A program made the position numbers and the translations under genes. Positions 1 through 6,021 of a stretch of DNA of 11,087 nt are shown in pieces; the stretch's first letter is position 1; each line of letters opens with the position of its first letter. Origin of the DNA: JAWLFI01 sp041685645 (GTDB taxonomy: Bacteria; Bacteroidota; Bacteroidia; Chitinophagales; Saprospiraceae); contig JAWLFI010000087.1 of assembly GCA_041685645.1 (NCBI GenBank), positions 1-11,087 on the forward strand. Reading direction: 5' to 3'. Under the pieces are notes generated by a model. The model saw only the letters and a list, made by a program, of their open reading frames with translations. It was not told where the DNA came from and did not search any database.

Positions 1-347
1 GTTCCTTTTGCTGTCTTTCGCATAGACATAATTACAAATTTTTTTTCGTAATCTTGTCTTATTCTTTAGGGGGCTGAAACACCAACACCAAACAAAAAGC
101 TCACAATACTCAAAACTGAGTCCCCAAACCTGAAGGTGCTTTCCAAAAACTCGTGGATTGGCTAATCGCAAAAACTACTCATTTTCCTGAAGACTTCAGT
201 ATGATTTCATACCCCTTGCCTCCCGGGACTTCGCTTTGCTCTTAATCAAAGAAAAAATGAACTCCAATACAGGGGACAGATTCTCCATCTATCCTATCTC
301 ATAATCCTGCTACAGTGAGATAGTGAATTATCAGCTAGTTTCACATT
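1..347. other. AT-rich non-coding region with small inverted repeats
   Basis: I see no convincing coding frame here. The stretch holds a T-run at 39-46, a 13-bp palindrome at 187-199 (CTGAAG-A-CTTCAG) and the inverted repeat at 294-323 listed separately. It lies downstream of the minus-strand membrane protein gene. The gene to its left is outside the window. Confidence 0.6.
294..323 (-). terminator. Possible terminator hairpin of the MgtC/DUF4010 gene
   Basis: CTATCTCA (294-301) and TGAGATAG (316-323) form a perfect 8-bp stem with a 14-nt loop. The hairpin begins 25 nt beyond the TAG stop of the minus-strand gene. There is no U-tract after it on the minus strand, so an intrinsic terminator is only a guess; it could instead stabilise a 3' end. 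Confidence 0.3.
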
Positions 348-1604
348 CTACTGAATTAAGGGCCACAACCAAATTATCAGCACCCCACTGACAATCGTAA
401 TCCCAAATAGGATAGAAACCCACTTACCTAATAACTTTGTTCCCATAATTACGGTTAAAATTCCTTTAAAAAAAAGATTGGAAAGAGAGGCCAACAGGAT
501 TACCCTCCAGCCTGTATCGACAGTGACATCATCTCGCTGAATAAGCTGAGAAACAGATAAAGTAATGGCGTCAACATCTGTTAATCCGCTCGCGGCCGAA
601 ACAATATAAAGTGCATCACTTCCAAACTCTTCTTTGATATATGCAACGGCGAATAGAATGAGACCATAAAATAAACCAAAAATTAAAGCGACCTTCAATT
701 GAGCAGGATTTCTGGGATCAGGAAAAGCTTCCTCATCCTTATTTTTATTGATTCGATAATAAACTATTGCGGACAAAATGACCATGACCAGAAATATTGC
801 AAGAAAAGGCAGAATAATTTTTGGGATTATCTTGGGCGCAACGACACTGATTTCCAAAATTATCCGCACAAAAGAAATGGCTGAGGCGCCCGTAATAACA
901 AAGGCAGCAGTGAGCGATAGTGGTTTGGCTTTCATCGCTTTTCTGGAATAACTAACTGTAGTTGCCGTACTACTTATAAGTCCGCCCAGAATAGTGTTGG
1001 CAAGTAAGCCAATATCCTTTCCCAAAAATTTATATATAAAATATCCGACAACACTGATTCCGACGATTAGGGTAACCATCAACCAAATGTTCTGAGGGTT
1101 GAGTACGTCTAAAGGGCCGTAAGTTTCATTAGGTAGAATAGGAAGGATGACAAGTGAAATGCCGGTAAAAGTCATAATAGCAGATAAATCCTTACCTGTC
1201 AGATTGTCGATAAAACCATGTAACCTTTTTTTCAAATACAAAATTATTGCCAATAGTGCGCCGACAACTACCCCAATAATTTGGTCGCCCAACACAAGAT
1301 AGGCTCCAATTACATACATCAGTAATGCAGCAACTTCAGTGGTTTGACCAAAGTCCTGATTATCTGAATACTTCTTTAAAAAATTCCCACTTATGAAAAA
1401 GCCAGCCAAACAAAGTACTAAAACTGGCAATATGAATGGATTCGAAAAATCACGAGTTACAAAACCAGAGATGGCTCCCAGCACAGATATTAAGGTGAAA
1501 GTGCGAACCCCTGCAAGGACGCTGTTCGTTCGTTCTCGCTGCAGTCCAACGAGAAGACCAAGTCCGACTGCAATCCCCAGAGTTATTAAATCGTCGTGAT
1601 TCAT
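348..1604 (-). CDS. MgtC/SapB family membrane protein with DUF4010 domain
   Basis: Predicted inner-membrane protein of 418 aa with roughly a dozen hydrophobic segments. The N-terminal half is MgtC/SapB-like: the segment GLLVGLQRER (residues 16-25) followed by AGVRTF (31-36) and a Gly/Ala-rich helix matches the family signature. The C-terminal half looks like DUF4010, with a conserved GGLISSTATT segment (207-216) and GLTDVDAITLS (340-350) between helices. The length is usual for MgtC-DUF4010 fusions. MgtC proteins are linked to Mg2+ limitation and membrane ATPase control, but the function of the fused form is not established. The frame stays open upstream to an ATG at 1721. I chose the ATG at 1604 because the family signature starts right after it, because AGGGA lies just upstream, and because a good promoter (1681-1712) lies inside the longer version. 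The gene stands alone and is divergent from the next operon. Confidence 0.88.
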   Translation of the reverse strand: MNHDDLITLGIAVGLGLLVGLQRERTNSVLAGVRTFTLISVLGAISGFVTRDFSNPFILPVLVLCLAGFFISGNFLKKYSDNQDFGQTTEVAALLMYVIGAYLVLGDQIIGVVVGALLAIILYLKKRLHGFIDNLTGKDLSAIMTFTGISLVILPILPNETYGPLDVLNPQNIWLMVTLIVGISVVGYFIYKFLGKDIGLLANTILGGLISSTATTVSYSRKAMKAKPLSLTAAFVITGASAISFVRIILEISVVAPKIIPKIILPFLAIFLVMVILSAIVYYRINKNKDEEAFPDPRNPAQLKVALIFGLFYGLILFAVAYIKEEFGSDALYIVSAASGLTDVDAITLSVSQLIQRDDVTVDTGWRVILLASLSNLFFKGILTVIMGTKLLGKWVSILFGITIVSGVLIIWLWPLIQ

Positions 1605-1620
1605 ATTCCCTGTAAATGTA

Positions 1621-1641
1621 TTATTTCTTTTCAAGAAATAA
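1621..1641 (-). promoter_or_regulatory. AT-rich leader hairpin upstream of the MgtC/DUF4010 gene
   Basis: TTATTTCTT (1621-1629) and AAGAAATAA (1633-1641) are perfectly complementary with a 3-nt loop. The hairpin ends 16 nt before the chosen ATG, inside the predicted 5' leader of about 70 nt. It could affect ribosome access or mRNA stability. It is too small and AT-rich to call a riboswitch. Confidence 0.3.
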
Positions 1642-1680
1642 AATTCCTTGTGTTTCAGACCTCTCAGCAATTCAACTAGA

Positions 1681-1712
1681 TAAACATATAATGAAAATGG
1701 AGTAATATCAAT
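1681..1712 (-). promoter_or_regulatory. Predicted Bacteroidota-type promoter for the MgtC/DUF4010 gene
   Basis: Read on the minus strand, ATTG (1712-1709) is followed after 20 nt by TATGTTTA (1688-1681). That fits the Bacteroidota -33 TTG/TTTG and -7 TAnnTTTG elements apart from the last base. Transcription would start near 1675 and give a leader of about 70 nt to the ATG at 1604. The purH promoter has the same 20-nt spacing and the same final A. Confidence 0.45.
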
Positions 1713-2075
1713 GTGAATCAAAGAGAATGGAAGCCGGATGAGTTATTAAAGGGGTAGGGAATCTAAGACCCATCTAAGCAACTGTGAGACAGGGAATAAA
1801 GCAAGGACAGGATAGTGTACAAAGCAAAATTCGACTTGATCCGATAAAGGCTGCACCTTTTTCGTCCTGCAGGCCGAAGCTTTTCCCGTTGATTTGCTAT
1901 CCGCGCTTCAACAATGTTAGGAATATGAATACCGCCGAAGATCCTTCAAAGATATCCTGAAATGCTTATTTTGATGATACTTCAATATCTCCAGCAAAGA
2001 TGGATAATTGACAATGTACTTTTGTTTTTTTGAAGAATTTCTAGCGTTTCGTCCCTCTGTTTTTACTAATTCCGA

Positions 2076-2090
2076 AGGTAACTGTTACCT
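2076..2090. promoter_or_regulatory. Perfect palindrome, possible operator
   Basis: AGGTAAC-T-GTTACCT is a perfect 7+1+7 inverted repeat ending about 120 bp before the first gene of the plus-strand operon. A related half-site, GTAACCT, follows at 2105-2111. The size and symmetry suit a dimeric regulator, but no regulator is encoded in the window. Confidence 0.35.
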
Positions 2091-2135
2091 GAACGAAAGT
2101 CTTCGTAACCTACTTTTAAAAATTTCTCAAGTTCG

Positions 2136-2147
2136 AGGGTTAACCCT
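2136..2147. promoter_or_regulatory. Perfect palindrome AGGGTTAACCCT, possible operator
   Basis: This 12-bp perfect palindrome lies about 60 bp before the ATG at 2210. It shares the GTTA-CC core with the palindrome at 2076-2090. A TTTG (2147-2150) overlaps its right edge and could be a -33 box. The best downstream -7-like sequence (TATCATTA, 2175-2182) is weak and 24 nt away, so no promoter is called. Confidence 0.3.
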
Positions 2148-2209
2148 TTGATAAACAATTGGCTTCCAATTCACTATCATTAACATAAGCAATCCTCGTA
2201 CTAAAGATT

Positions 2210-2509
2210 ATGAATAATTCGGGCTATAGCTTACGGGGCACATCCCGACAAAATTTTGTATCTTCAAAAAAAGTAAATCCCTTGGCAACAGAAGAGGAAC
2301 AAAAAGATGAATCGTCCCAACAAAAGTTGGTGGATAAGACAAAATCCCAATATCAAAAGCTCTACAGGATCATTCAGATTCGTGAGGACGACTCCTTCCT
2401 CATCATTATAGGTAAGTTGTTATTGACCATTGTGGGCATCGGACTAATGATTCTGTTTTCGCCAATTATTTTGCTGGTTTTAATCATTGCATTTTTTGCA
2501 GCATTTTGA
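2210..2509 (+). CDS. Small membrane protein of unknown function (99 aa)
   Basis: I do not recognise this protein. Residues 1-60 are hydrophilic and charged, with many Ser, Gln, Lys and Glu residues, and have no export signal. Residues 63-99 are almost entirely hydrophobic and could form one or two membrane helices, running to the last residue (ending FFAAF). This suggests a C-terminally anchored protein with its N-terminal part in the cytoplasm. The ATG at 2210 is the first in frame and has no strong ribosome binding site, as is usual in Bacteroidota. The stop codon overlaps the TTG start of the next gene, so the two are probably translated together. It heads the run of four plus-strand genes that ends in serA. 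Confidence 0.6.
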   Translation: MNNSGYSLRGTSRQNFVSSKKVNPLATEEEQKDESSQQKLVDKTKSQYQKLYRIIQIREDDSFLIIIGKLLLTIVGIGLMILFSPIILLVLIIAFFAAF

Positions 2510-2850
2510 GAATAGCAGTATTTGTCATATCATCCATACTATTCTTACTCCACCAATTTATTCAGTGGGGTTTGGGAATACATCTGCCTATTATTGATAG
2601 TTATTTAGACCCCGTGCTAGCCATGCCGATACTACTCATTCTAATGGACTGGGAGATGACCGTTTTTCGAGATCGTCCGCCACTATCGACAGGAGAAATG
2701 ATTGGGAGTATCATTGTGTTTTCTCTGATTTTCGAGTGGATATTTCCCGCCTTGTCTGAGGATTTCACGGGAGACATTATAGACATAGCAGCGTATTTTG
2801 TAGGTGGGCTCTTGTATTATTGGGCCCAACAATTTGACGAGAAAGCATAA
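2506..2850 (+). CDS. Small four-helix membrane protein, conserved Bacteroidota type
   Basis: Predicted 114-aa inner-membrane protein with about four hydrophobic segments (near residues 3-19, 36-47, 62-80 and 91-107). The motifs LLHQ (14-17), SYLDPVLAMP (32-41) and the C-terminal FTGDIIDIAAYFVGG (87-101) resemble a small-protein family common in Bacteroidota. From memory, some databases label that family magnesium citrate secondary transporter; I do not trust this as a function. The acidic last helix also recalls VanZ-like proteins. The start is TTG at 2506-2508, overlapping the TGA stop of the previous gene (2507-2509), which suggests translational coupling. The next in-frame ATG (2623) would remove the first helix and the SYLD motif, so I prefer TTG. 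Confidence 0.6.
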   Translation: MRIAVFVISSILFLLHQFIQWGLGIHLPIIDSYLDPVLAMPILLILMDWEMTVFRDRPPLSTGEMIGSIIVFSLIFEWIFPALSEDFTGDIIDIAAYFVGGLLYYWAQQFDEKA

Positions 2851-2880
2851 TATTGTCTATTTTTAACGCAAAACCCGGTA

Positions 2881-3225
2881 ATGGCAAGATACAAAACAAC
2901 TCCTCTGGCGCGCTTTTTGATTTTTATGGTAGTCGCCGCTCCTCTGCTCTACCTTTTATCCACCTACATTACCGGTGAAGAAGTCAATCTGGAATGGCCA
3001 TGGGCGAAAGAGGAGTCGGCTATTGAAGTCGCCGATGCAGAAGAAGCAAAAGAAGCGGACTCCAAAGACTTAGTTTCTAAAGATTCACTGGCAGCCGATA
3101 CTGCCTTGGAAAAGTCCCTTTCCGGGAATTTAGATTCCATAGAAGAGAACGAGCCGAAAACCATGAGTTTGAGGGATAGTTTGGAGTTGTTGCAAATGCA
3201 ATTGGACAGTTGTCGGAAAAATTAA
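2881..3225 (+). CDS. Single-pass, acidic envelope protein of unknown function (114 aa)
   Basis: I do not recognise the family. A short basic N-terminus (Arg3, Lys5, Arg11) precedes one hydrophobic segment at about residues 12-30, so the rest should face the periplasm by the positive-inside rule. The segment could be an uncleaved signal anchor; no clear cleavage site or lipobox is seen. Residues 43-95 are low-complexity and rich in Glu, Asp, Ala, Ser and Lys. The last 20 residues (SLELLQMQLDSCRKN at the end) look like a short amphipathic helix ending with a Cys. It starts 30 nt after the previous gene and lies 57 nt before serA, in the same direction, so it is probably part of one operon. Confidence 0.6.
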   Translation: MARYKTTPLARFLIFMVVAAPLLYLLSTYITGEEVNLEWPWAKEESAIEVADAEEAKEADSKDLVSKDSLAADTALEKSLSGNLDSIEENEPKTMSLRDSLELLQMQLDSCRKN

Positions 3226-3282
3226 AGTTCGCTTCATCTCATTCAGCATGGGATTACTTATATTGTCGAAAAAATACACCAC

Positions 3283-4245
3283 ATGAAAGTACTGATTAAT
3301 GACGGAATTCATCCCGATGGAAAATTATTATTGGAAGAGGCTGGTTTTGAGCTCAGCATGGAGAAAGTTCCGCAAGATCAATTGGCGGCGGAACTACCTC
3401 AATACCATGCAGTCGTTGTGCGCAGTGCCACTAAAATCAGAAAAGAAGTCATCGATCGCTGCCCTAACCTCAAGCTCATTGCCCGCGGGGGCGTGGGTCT
3501 TGACAATATCGATGTGGAGTACGCGCGATCCAAGGGCATAGAGGTCATCAACACCCCAACGGCTTCCAGCCAATCCGTAGCCGAACTTGCTTTGGCGCAC
3601 ATTTTAACCCTGAGTCGATCCCTGCACCTATCGAATCGGCATCTACCCCGGCGCGGGCGAAGCGAATTTAAGGCGCTGAAAAAGTCATATAGCGGCGGAA
3701 CGGAGCTCAAGGGGAAAACCCTGGGCATCATAGGGTTTGGAAGTATTGGACAGACCATCACTCAAATGGGTCTGGCTCTGGGCATGAAAGTGTTGCCGGT
3801 GGATCTCAAAGTGGATCAGGCGACTTTGCAATTCAATCTATACGACAGTGGTCGCGTCGGTGTATTTGCCGAAGTGTACACCGTACCCATGGGGGAGCTA
3901 TTAGCCGATAGTGACTATATCACCATTCACGTGCCCTTCTCCGGTGGTCGTCCGATTCTCGGGGCGACAGAGATAGAAGCGATGAAAGAGGGCGTGTGCA
4001 TTATCAATACTTCCCGCGGTGGAGCAGTAGATGAAACTGCGCTTCTCCAGGGACTGGAGAGTGGGAAAATCCGCGGCGCAGGTCTGGATGTGTTTGAAGG
4101 CGAACCGCAACCCAAACAGGAGTTGCTGGATCACGAGCGCGTGTCTGTAAGTCCTCACATTGGAGCTTCGACGCTGGAAGCGCAACGGAATATAGGATTA
4201 GAAATAGCGGATCAAATGATTGAAATATTGGGTGACTCGCATTAG
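3283..4245 (+). CDS. serA: D-3-phosphoglycerate dehydrogenase, short form (2-hydroxyacid dehydrogenase)
   Basis: Cytosolic NAD-dependent enzyme of 320 aa that should oxidise 3-phosphoglycerate to 3-phosphohydroxypyruvate, the first step of serine synthesis. The substrate-domain signature RGGVGLDNID is at 68-77. The Rossmann nucleotide loop GFGSIG is at 151-156, with Asp174 at the end of the next strand, as expected for NAD preference. The family's catalytic triad is present: Arg245 (NTSRGG), Glu274 (FEGEP) and His292 (PHIGAST). The protein stops after the catalytic core and has no ACT or ASB domain, so serine feedback of the E. coli type is not expected. The extended loop at 175-205 before ELLADSD is typical, from memory, of Bacteroidota SerA-like proteins. 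No serC or serB is in the window, so another 2-hydroxyacid substrate cannot be excluded. It is the last gene of the plus-strand cluster. Confidence 0.85.
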   Translation: MKVLINDGIHPDGKLLLEEAGFELSMEKVPQDQLAAELPQYHAVVVRSATKIRKEVIDRCPNLKLIARGGVGLDNIDVEYARSKGIEVINTPTASSQSVAELALAHILTLSRSLHLSNRHLPRRGRSEFKALKKSYSGGTELKGKTLGIIGFGSIGQTITQMGLALGMKVLPVDLKVDQATLQFNLYDSGRVGVFAEVYTVPMGELLADSDYITIHVPFSGGRPILGATEIEAMKEGVCIINTSRGGAVDETALLQGLESGKIRGAGLDVFEGEPQPKQELLDHERVSVSPHIGASTLEAQRNIGLEIADQMIEILGDSH

Positions 4246-4267
4246 AGATGTGCTGAAAATTCCCCTT

Positions 4268-4313
4268 GTGGCAGGGTAGAGCTCTACCCTGTCGTGAATC
4301 TACCCCTATTTTT
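4268..4313 (+). terminator. Palindromic hairpin downstream of serA, possible terminator
   Basis: The sequence at 4272-4291 is a perfect 20-bp palindrome (half CAGGGTAGAG). G4271-T4292 and G4270-C4293, followed by G-T pairs, can extend the stem outward. A run of five T lies at 4309-4313, about 15 nt further on, which is further than in a classical intrinsic terminator. It sits 26 nt after the serA stop, between convergent genes, so it may act on both strands. Confidence 0.4.
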
Positions 4314-4363
4314 CAAACTCTCCGAATTCAAATGAAACAGAGAAAGGATCTTCCATTGCATTT

Positions 4364-4516
4364 GGGCGGTGCGACAGCACCGCCCTTTGTGTAAGGGATA
4401 GGAAGGGCGCGACTGAAAGGAGCGGTCCCGAGGTGGCGGAGCCCCTCGAGGACGGAACCCCTGGATAGCCCGACCCCGAAATCCGCCGACAGGCGGATGA
4501 AGGGGATACACCCAAA
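4364..4516. other. GC-rich structured intergenic element (candidate ncRNA or dispersed repeat)
   Basis: This stretch is much richer in G+C than its surroundings and full of pairings. GGGCGGTGC/GCACCGCCC (4364-4372, 4377-4385) closes a GACA loop with 9 bp. ATCCGCC/GGCGGAT (4481-4487, 4492-4498) closes another GACA loop with 7 bp. GTCCCGAGG (4425-4433) pairs with CCTCG-A-GGAC (4444-4453), with one bulged A. GGGC/GCCC (4405-4408, 4468-4471) and GTGTA/TACAC (4389-4393, 4507-4511) can enclose the middle. GGATA occurs at 4396, 4463 and 4504. It resembles recurring intergenic elements I remember from Saprospiria-like genomes; only one copy is in the window, and which strand is active is unknown. The stop-free minus-strand frame through it looks like a by-product of its GC content. 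Confidence 0.45.
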
Positions 4517-4527
4517 TAAAAAAAATA

Positions 4528-5994
4528 TTAATACGCCCGACTAATCCGGACAGTGGTCTTTTCCTGAATCCAACAGCCCACCGTAAATTCATCTCCCTCT
4601 GAAAGCATGCGCTGGCCAATATTTTCGCGCGTGGGCATATATTCAAAATACTTATTGATGAGAGACTGGGCTTCGGCTCTGACGTCCGAATCCAGAGATT
4701 TGGCGCGTTCCCACATATCGATGGCCGGCCAGATGACAATTTGGCTATCCCAGCCCCGGCCAGGTCCGCAAAGGGGTCCACTCGATGCGTACAACTTGCC
4801 TATGAGAATATAGGGTTCGCCCCAGGTCCTATCGTATTGTGCGGCCCGACGTGCAAATTTCCTCGAACGGGGAAAGTCTTTGGTATAGGAATAACAGATC
4901 TTTGCCTGCATCAAGGCGTATTGAGCGCGCTTTTCGTCACTTTCTGAATAATCGATCGCTTCGGAAAATTTACTGATGGAGGCCTCGTACTTGCCTTCCT
5001 GCATCAAGGTAAACCCTTCGCGAGCCAGGCCTGAAGCGCCACCCGGAACAATGCGACAACTGTCGCGCAAATATCGATTGAGTGCAAGGAGGATAGAATC
5101 TGATGCATCGCACTGAGCCCAATTGAGTTGGCTGGTGATGAAGAGAAGATTTTCGCAGTCATAGAGCTCCGCTTCCGTCTTCCCGCCGATGAGTTTATCT
5201 TTGAAATACTGACAATCGTAGAAGCCTTCTATCTGTTCGAGGCGCTCCAACTGATTCATTGAGTATTTTTCCACAATTGCCCAGTTATTGTCTTCAGGAT
5301 TCTCTCTACGCTGAGTCGATACGATTTGGGTGATTTTTTGCGCCCATTCACGTGTGGTTGTCGTGTCGATTTGCCCATTGAGAAAGCCTTCTACGAGCAG
5401 TGCCGTAAAGGGATTGATAATAAAATAAGGGGTTTCTTCTTCCTGTAGATCAGCTGCGTGTTGAAACAGCCCAAGCTTTTGTTCGTCTGTATAGGTGTCG
5501 GGGTATTTGTAATACACATCGTAAGCTTTGCGTCCGGTGAGAAAGCCCTCGTAATCCGGATAGCACTCTATGGCCTCATCGTAAAGGACTAGGATGGAGT
5601 CAATGTATTGCCGCTCCATAGACTCCTCCTCGGTCTGGGAGATGAGGTATTCAAAAAGGTACACTCCATCGGTATAAATGACGTATCTCCGACCATCCGC
5701 TGCCGGCGCCATGCGATAGGCTTTCCTCCAATAAGGCAATGCCTGGTCGAACTGATTGAGCTTGAAAAAGTCGCGATACAAGACGTAAGCTTCAAGGGCT
5801 TCTTCGGAGTCTTCAATATCGGAAAACTTTACACAATCGCTCAATTCTTCGCTCTTCACCTGAGTCGTAGAGTCTTCTTTTACGGCCTGTTCTCTTTTCT
5901 CCTGCAACTCGGGGGAAATGCGCGGAGTACATTGCATGACAGAAAATGCCAATACCAGCAAAGGAAGAAAGTGAATTATCTGTCGCTTTTGCAT
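4528..5994 (-). CDS. TPR-like exported protein, probable lipoprotein (paralogue of upstream gene)
   Basis: Predicted envelope protein of 488 aa. Residues 1-21 form a signal-like hydrophobic stretch ending in SVMQ-C22. Cys22 could be lipidated, but Gln at -1 is unusual for a lipobox. The mature part is alpha-helical with TPR-like repeats, clearest at about 65-95 (YRDFFKLNQFDQALPYWRKA) and 330-400 (EGKYEASISKFSEAI and following). It shares a long series of signatures with the neighbouring protein at 6022-7449: APAADGRR then TDGV (96-111), TGRKAYDVYY (153-162), YDCQYFKDKL (259-268), AAQYDRTWGEPY (384-395) and GDEFTVGCWI near the C-terminus. It also has a CGPGRGWDSQ segment at 409-418 that the paralogue lacks in this form. 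It is last in the five-gene operon, 27 nt after its paralogue. Its function is unknown; a scaffold or assembly role is typical of such repeats but is inference. Confidence 0.75.
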   Translation of the reverse strand: MQKRQIIHFLPLLVLAFSVMQCTPRISPELQEKREQAVKEDSTTQVKSEELSDCVKFSDIEDSEEALEAYVLYRDFFKLNQFDQALPYWRKAYRMAPAADGRRYVIYTDGVYLFEYLISQTEEESMERQYIDSILVLYDEAIECYPDYEGFLTGRKAYDVYYKYPDTYTDEQKLGLFQHAADLQEEETPYFIINPFTALLVEGFLNGQIDTTTTREWAQKITQIVSTQRRENPEDNNWAIVEKYSMNQLERLEQIEGFYDCQYFKDKLIGGKTEAELYDCENLLFITSQLNWAQCDASDSILLALNRYLRDSCRIVPGGASGLAREGFTLMQEGKYEASISKFSEAIDYSESDEKRAQYALMQAKICYSYTKDFPRSRKFARRAAQYDRTWGEPYILIGKLYASSGPLCGPGRGWDSQIVIWPAIDMWERAKSLDSDVRAEAQSLINKYFEYMPTRENIGQRMLSEGDEFTVGCWIQEKTTVRISRAY

Positions 5995-6021
5995 GAGAAC
6001 GTTTTAATAAAAATGAATTAT

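Larger units (their letters stand above)
1605..2209. other. Divergent intergenic region
   Basis: About 600 bp separate the minus-strand MgtC/DUF4010 gene from the plus-strand small-membrane-protein operon. The left part holds the leader hairpin and promoter of the MgtC gene. The right part holds two perfect palindromes (2076-2090, 2136-2147) and a TACTTTTG box (2017-2024) matching the Bacteroidota -7 consensus, but without a well-spaced -33 element. Between 1746 and 1907 the minus strand stays open for 53 codons without an ATG; I do not call it a gene. Confidence 0.55.

Noticed and set aside
1605..1721. Upstream extension of the MgtC/DUF4010 protein to the ATG at 1721
   Set aside because: The extra 39 residues precede the family signature, contain the promoter-like boxes and the leader hairpin, and are not expected in the family.
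2011..2024. TACTTTTG at 2017-2024 as the promoter of the plus-strand operon
   Set aside because: The -7 box is an exact match, but the only nearby TTG is 6 nt away and the next TTTG is 43 nt away, neither close to the expected spacing of about 20 nt.
4364..4385. Hairpin GGGCGGTGC-GACA-GCACCGCCC as a simple intrinsic terminator
   Set aside because: Neither strand has a U-tract directly after it; it fits better as the first stem of the larger structured element.
4284..4781. Long minus-strand open frame (165 codons) through the GC-rich element and the 3' part of the last TPR gene
   Set aside because: It overlaps a well-supported gene in another frame, and its unique part is translated from structured GC-rich repeat-like DNA, with a Pro/Arg/Ser-rich low-complexity product.
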